DNA from: Gammaproteobacteria bacterium
GTDB lineage: Bacteria > Pseudomonadota > Gammaproteobacteria > Xanthomonadales > Xanthomonadaceae
Direction: 5' to 3'
Length of the DNA: 10,443 nucleotides
Assembly (NCBI GenBank): GCA_026398715.1
Contig: JAPLSI010000099.1
Span: forward strand, 1-10,443
Both the position numbers and the translations under genes were made by a program. Position 1 is the first letter of the stretch; each line of letters starts with the position of its first letter. A model generated the notes under the pieces. The model did not search any database. It was not told the DNA's origin and saw only the letters and a list, made by a program, of their open reading frames with translations. This document shows positions 7,037-10,443 of this stretch, piece by piece.

Positions 7037-7105
7037 AACTCAGATCGCGTAGTACATCGCATATTCCAGCGGATGCGTGGCCGCGCGGAACTTGGTCACT
7101 TCGCC
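7037..7105. repeat. Direct repeat of the glnA 3' end, copy within intact glnA
   Basis: Partner of 4199-4267, offset 2,838 bases, 66 of 69 positions identical, same orientation. Recombination between the two would remove the FG-GAP/Calx-beta gene and leave an intact glnA with the other terminator. Confidence 0.92.
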
Positions 7106-8449
7106 CATCTTCAGCGCGATGTAGCTGTCGATGAAATCATCCGAGAACACGCCGCCGGCCTTCAGGAACTCGCGGTCGCCGTCCAGCGCGTCCAGCGCCT
7201 GGTCCAGCGAATGGCAGACGGTCGGGATGTTCTTCTCTTCTTCCGGCGGCAGGTCGTACAGGTCCTTGTCGCTCGGCGCGCCCGGGTCGATCTGGTTCTT
7301 GATGCCGTCAAGGCCGGCCATCATCAGCGCGGAGAAAATCAGGTAGCCGGAGTTCATCGGGTCCGGGAAACGGATCTCGATGCGGCGACCCTTCGGATTG
7401 GCGACATACGGAATGCGGCACGAAGCCGAGCGGTTGCGGGCCGAATAAGCCAGCATCACCGGCGCTTCGAAACCCGGCACCAGGCGCTTATAGCTGTTGG
7501 TGGTGGAGTTGGCGAAGGCGTTGATGGCGCGCGCGTGCTTGAAGATGCCGCCGATGTACCAAAGCGCCATCTGCGACAGGCCGCCGTAGCCGTCACCGCT
7601 GAACAGGTTGACGCCGCCCTTGGCCAGTGACTGGTGCACGTGCATGCCGCTGCCGTTGTCGCCGACCAGCGGCTTGGGCATGAAGGTGGCGGTCTTGCCG
7701 TTGCGATGCGCCACGTTCTTGATGATGTACTTCATCATCAGCAGCTCGTCGGACTTCTGCACCAGCGTGTTGAACTTGGTGCCGATCTCGCACTGGCCGG
7801 CGTTCGCCACTTCGTGGTGGTGCACTTCCACTTCCTGCCCCGCAGCCATCAGTTCCTTGCACATCTCGGCGCGGATGTCGTGCAGCGAGTCGACCGGCGC
7901 CACGGGGAAGTAGCCACCCTTCAGGCCCGGGCGATAGCCGGTGTTGCCGCCTTCGTACTTCTTCTTCGAATTCCAGTGCGCTTCCTCGGAATCGATCTCG
8001 AAGAAGGTGTTGCCCATTTCATTGGCATAGCGGACCGAATCGAAGATGAAGAATTCCGGCTCCGGGCCGAAGAAGGCCTGGTCGGCGATGCCGCTGGCTT
8101 TCAGGTAGGCCTCGGCGCGCTTGGCGACGCCGCGCGGGTCGCGCGAATAGGCCTGCATGGTGGCCGGGTCGAGGATGTCGCAGATCAGGATAAGGGTCGG
8201 GTCGGCGGTGAACGGATCGAGCACCGCGGTGTTCACGTCCGGCAGCAGGATCATGTCGGACTCGTTGATGCCCTTCCAGCCGCTGATGGACGAGCCGTCG
8301 AACATCTTGCCGTCTTCGAACAACGAAGGCTCGATGATGCTGACCGGGAAGGTCACGTGGTGCTGGACGCCGCGGACGTCGGCAAAACGCAGGTCGACGA
8401 ATTCGATCGCATTGTCTTTGACCAGCTTGGTGACGTGTTCGTAGGACAT
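7040..8449 (-). CDS. glnA: Glutamine synthetase type I (GlnA)
   Basis: Forms glutamine from glutamate, ammonia and ATP in the cytoplasm as a dodecamer; central entry point of ammonium assimilation. The product is 469 residues, the same length as E. coli GlnA. Visible signatures: [18 protein letters not shown] with Asp51 (Asp50 without Met), [24 protein letters not shown] with metal-binding His, [23 protein letters not shown], and DLYDLPPEE with Tyr398. That tyrosine is the E. coli Tyr397 adenylylation site once Met is removed, so GlnE-type control is expected. The ATG at 8447-8449 has GGAG seven bases upstream, and a longer frame to 8725 would run through the promoter. Transcription is predicted from the sigma-54/NtrC promoter upstream. 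The last 21 codons are duplicated near 4202-4267. Confidence 0.98.
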   Translation of the reverse strand: MSYEHVTKLVKDNAIEFVDLRFADVRGVQHHVTFPVSIIEPSLFEDGKMFDGSSISGWKGINESDMILLPDVNTAVLDPFTADPTLILICDILDPATMQAYSRDPRGVAKRAEAYLKASGIADQAFFGPEPEFFIFDSVRYANEMGNTFFEIDSEEAHWNSKKKYEGGNTGYRPGLKGGYFPVAPVDSLHDIRAEMCKELMAAGQEVEVHHHEVANAGQCEIGTKFNTLVQKSDELLMMKYIIKNVAHRNGKTATFMPKPLVGDNGSGMHVHQSLAKGGVNLFSGDGYGGLSQMALWYIGGIFKHARAINAFANSTTNSYKRLVPGFEAPVMLAYSARNRSASCRIPYVANPKGRRIEIRFPDPMNSGYLIFSALMMAGLDGIKNQIDPGAPSDKDLYDLPPEEEKNIPTVCHSLDQALDALDGDREFLKAGGVFSDDFIDSYIALKMGEVTKFRAATHPLEYAMYYAI

Positions 8450-8485
8450 GGGGCGGCTCCGGCAGGGTTGGGGACACTCAGGGAT

Positions 8486-8501
8486 AGCAATCGCCGTGCC
8501 A
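8486..8501 (-). promoter_or_regulatory. Sigma-54 promoter of glnA
   Basis: On the minus strand TGGCACG-N4-TTGCT matches the RpoN -24/-12 consensus, with GG and GC twelve bases apart. The predicted transcription start is near 8475, giving a leader of about 26 bases before the glnA ATG. Together with the NtrC sites upstream it reproduces the enterobacterial glnAp2 layout. Confidence 0.92.
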
Positions 8502-8562
8502 ACTCCATGAATCTGTAACCCGCTGATTAATAGGTAGTTTATTTGGACGCGTCGATCCGGGA

Positions 8563-8579
8563 TGCACCACAATGGTGCG
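8563..8579. promoter_or_regulatory. NtrC enhancer site 1 of glnA
   Basis: TGCACC-N5-GGTGCG matches the NtrC consensus TGCACC-N5-GGTGCA at all but the last base. Its centre is about 96 bases upstream of the predicted sigma-54 start, a normal distance for an NtrC enhancer acting by looping. Confidence 0.85.
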
Positions 8580-8592
8580 CCGCGTAGCGCCC

Positions 8593-8609
8593 TGCACCAC
8601 TCTGGCCAA
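8593..8609. promoter_or_regulatory. NtrC enhancer site 2 of glnA, one strong half-site
   Basis: TGCACC-N5-GGCCAA has a perfect left half and a weak right half. It is centred 30 bases from site 1, close to three helical turns, so NtrC dimers on both would face the same side and could bind cooperatively. E. coli glnA has two sites at about -108 and -140; here they are near -96 and -126. Confidence 0.55.
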
Positions 8610-8690
8610 ATCGTGAAGGCCAAGCGCACGTTGCCGGAATCCCGGCAAGAAGGCATAAAGAAGCTCAGTCGCAGCAATCTTCTGCAGGGC

Positions 8691-10443
8691 ATGCCAAACG
8701 AGACGAATCCGGGCCGCATCGGCACCGCTGTCGACAGCAGCGTTTACTTCACGCTGTTCGAAGGGTCCGGCGACAGCATCTTCCTGATGCGCGGCGAACA
8801 ATTCGTGGAATGCAACCCCGCCACGCTGCAGATGTTCGGCTGCACGCGCGAACAGATCATCGGCCAGCCGCCCTATCGCTACTCGCCCCAGTTCCAGCCC
8901 GACGGCCAGCCGTCGCAGGACAAGGCGCTGGAAAAGATCGGCGCCGCCTTCCAGGGCGAGACCCAGCACTTCGAATGGCTGCATTGCCGATACGATGGCT
9001 CGACCTTCGATGCCGAAGTGACGCTGAACGTGGTGGAGATCGCCGGCGAGCCGCACTTGCTGGCGACCGTGCGCGACACCAGCGAACGCAAGCGCGCCGA
9101 AGCCGAGCTGGCGCTGTCGCGACGCACGCTGATGGAACGAAACGACAGCCTGCGCCGCATCAACAGCCTGTCCACGCGATTGCACGGCGCGCTCGAGATC
9201 GAAGATATCCTGGCCTTTACCCTCGAGGCGCTGCGCGGGCTTACGCCCAGGCCGAAAGTGGTGGTCTGCCTTCAGGAGATGGACGGGCGAGGGCTGCAGG
9301 TCGCAGCCAGCGAAGGTGCCGGCGATGCCGTGCCCGTCGGCGCGGCGGGGCCGCTCGCACAGGCGCTGCACGCACAAGCGCTGGCCGGCCAGCGAATTTT
9401 CGTCGCCGCTGATTTCGAAGCGCCGCTTGCCGGCACGCAGGCCGACCCGACCCTCCACGTCCCGAGCAACGCGCTGGCCGAAGCCGGCATCCGCGCCGGC
9501 GTGGTCATCGGGCTGCTGTATCGCGACGTACCGCTGGGCAGCATCGCGCTGCTGTACGACGCGCCGCGCAGCTTCGGCGACATCGAACTCGAGTCGTATG
9601 TCGCCATCGGCAATACCGTTGCTTCCGCATTGGCCAGCGCCCGGCACGTGGACGGCCTGGAATACCTGGCGCACCACGACAGCCTGACCGGCTTGCCCAA
9701 TCGGATGTTCCTGCACCGCGAGTTCGAACGCATGCTGGCCGCGCGCGGCGGTTCGACCACGGGCGGCACCTTGCTGTTGCTCGACCTCGATCGCTTCAAG
9801 GAAATCAACGACACGCTCGGCCACCACGTCGGCGACCTGCTGTTGCAACAGGTCGGGCCACGCCTGCAGGAAGTATTGGCCGGAGAAACCGCAATGCTGT
9901 GCCGCCTGGGCGGCGATGAGTTCGCGTTGCTGCTACCCGATGCCGGCGACCCGGCCCTGGCACGCGCCATCGCGCAACGCCTGCTCGATGCGCTGCGTCG
10001 GCCCTTCATGGTGGACTCGATGCAGCTGCTGGTCGACGCCAGAATCGGCATCGCCTTCCATCCGGGCGATGGCCAGGACAGCAACTCCCTGCTGCGCACC
10101 GCCGATGTCGCAATGTACGAGGCCAAGCGCAAGGGCGGCGGCGTCGCCATCTACGATCGTTCGCTGGACCAGAATTCACCCGAACGCCTGAGCATGATCG
10201 CCGACCTCAACGAAGCGATCCGGCAGCGCCAGCTTTGCCTGCACTACCAACCCAAGCTGGACCTCAAGCGCGGGAGGCAAGTCGGCTTCGAGGCGTTGGT
10301 GCGCTGGAACCACCCGCGCCTGGGCCTGCTGCTGCCGGAAAGCTTCCTCGCCCAGGCCGAGTTGAGCGAGACCATCCATCCGCTCACCGACCTGATTCTT
10401 GAAATGGCCGTGATCCAGCTGCGCGCGTGGCGCGATGCCGGGC
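8691..10443 (+). CDS. PAS-GAF-GGDEF-EAL cyclic-di-GMP signalling protein, C-terminus beyond the right edge
   Basis: GGDEF domains make and EAL domains degrade cyclic-di-GMP, the second messenger for biofilm and motility choices. The visible 584 residues contain a PAS domain (about 20-135, ending in a PAC-like [14 protein letters not shown]), a helical linker, a GAF-like domain (~160-320), a GGDEF domain (about 325-490, with DSLTGLPNR at 330-338 and intact GGDEF at 407-411) and the start of an EAL domain (EAL at 534-536 in [11 protein letters not shown]). There is no RxxD five residues before GGDEF, so product inhibition at the I-site is not expected. The remaining EAL residues are outside the window, so the net activity cannot be judged. 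No transmembrane segment is seen, so it is probably cytoplasmic. ATG 8691 is chosen, but its ribosome site is poor; in-frame GTG 8613 or TTG 8631 are alternatives. It is divergent from glnA and its upstream region holds the NtrC sites. Confidence 0.9.
   Translation, partial: MPNETNPGRIGTAVDSSVYFTLFEGSGDSIFLMRGEQFVECNPATLQMFGCTREQIIGQPPYRYSPQFQPDGQPSQDKALEKIGAAFQGETQHFEWLHCRYDGSTFDAEVTLNVVEIAGEPHLLATVRDTSERKRAEAELALSRRTLMERNDSLRRINSLSTRLHGALEIEDILAFTLEALRGLTPRPKVVVCLQEMDGRGLQVAASEGAGDAVPVGAAGPLAQALHAQALAGQRIFVAADFEAPLAGTQADPTLHVPSNALAEAGIRAGVVIGLLYRDVPLGSIALLYDAPRSFGDIELESYVAIGNTVASALASARHVDGLEYLAHHDSLTGLPNRMFLHREFERMLAARGGSTTGGTLLLLDLDRFKEINDTLGHHVGDLLLQQVGPRLQEVLAGETAMLCRLGGDEFALLLPDAGDPALARAIAQRLLDALRRPFMVDSMQLLVDARIGIAFHPGDGQDSNSLLRTADVAMYEAKRKGGGVAIYDRSLDQNSPERLSMIADLNEAIRQRQLCLHYQPKLDLKRGRQVGFEALVRWNHPRLGLLLPESFLAQAELSETIHPLTDLILEMAVIQLRAWRDAG

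Noticed and set aside
7634..8518. 294-codon plus-strand frame across glnA
   Set aside because: Antisense to a strongly conserved gene; composition is typical of the mirror of G+C-rich codons.
8521..8550. Sigma-70 glnAp1-like promoter using TATTAAT on the minus strand
   Set aside because: No acceptable -35 hexamer at 16-18 bases, so it is not called.
8450..8725. Upstream extension of glnA to an earlier start
   Set aside because: Would translate the sigma-54 promoter and NtrC sites; the internal ATG gives the standard 469-residue protein.
8478..9848. 456-codon minus-strand frame across the cyclic-di-GMP gene
   Set aside because: Shadow of the PAS-GAF-GGDEF frame; it also runs through the glnA control region.
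1..10443. CRISPR array, tRNA, rRNA or riboswitch
   Set aside because: No regularly spaced repeats, cloverleaf with CCA end, rRNA motif or recognised aptamer was seen.

Overview
The window looks like the chromosome of a G+C-rich gammaproteobacterium, most likely in or near Lysobacterales (Xanthomonadales). This is an inference from the strong third-position G/C bias, a 469-residue type I glutamine synthetase with the adenylylation tyrosine, a glnA/ntrB nitrogen locus, and secreted FG-GAP/Calx-beta and TonB-receptor proteins typical of that group. No database search was possible.

Layout. On the minus strand are glnA (8449 to 7040) and, about 6.3 kb further on, the start of ntrB (731 to the window edge). 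These core nitrogen-assimilation genes are usually close together. Here they are separated by accessory cargo: a secreted seven-bladed FG-GAP propeller/Calx-beta protein (6785-4269, minus), a PliI-like lysozyme-inhibitor lipoprotein (3804-3145, minus), a small secreted protein (from 3115, minus), and a TonB-dependent receptor gene (790-2857, plus) broken by a frame change. At the right edge a PAS-GAF-GGDEF-EAL cyclic-di-GMP protein runs on the plus strand, divergent from glnA, and leaves the window.

Regulation is unusually readable. Upstream of glnA there is a near-ideal sigma-54 promoter (8486-8501), with one strong and one weak NtrC site centred about 96 and 126 bases upstream of the predicted start, which is the classical glnAp2 architecture. 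A second NtrC-type palindrome (731-749) lies on the ntrB start codon and overlaps a TATGAT -10 hexamer placed so that the ntrB message could be leaderless and repressed by NtrC.

The most striking observation is a second copy of the last 21 codons and stop of glnA (4202-4267), followed by its own terminator, directly behind the FG-GAP/Calx-beta gene. The 69-bp copies (4199-4267 and 7037-7105) differ at three positions, all synonymous, while the sequences between stop and terminator have diverged. The FG-GAP/Calx-beta gene therefore sits on a 2,838-bp unit bounded by direct repeats of the glnA 3' end. This is what is expected if DNA carrying a related glnA 3' end recombined into the locus and displaced the old end. 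No integrase or transposase is visible.
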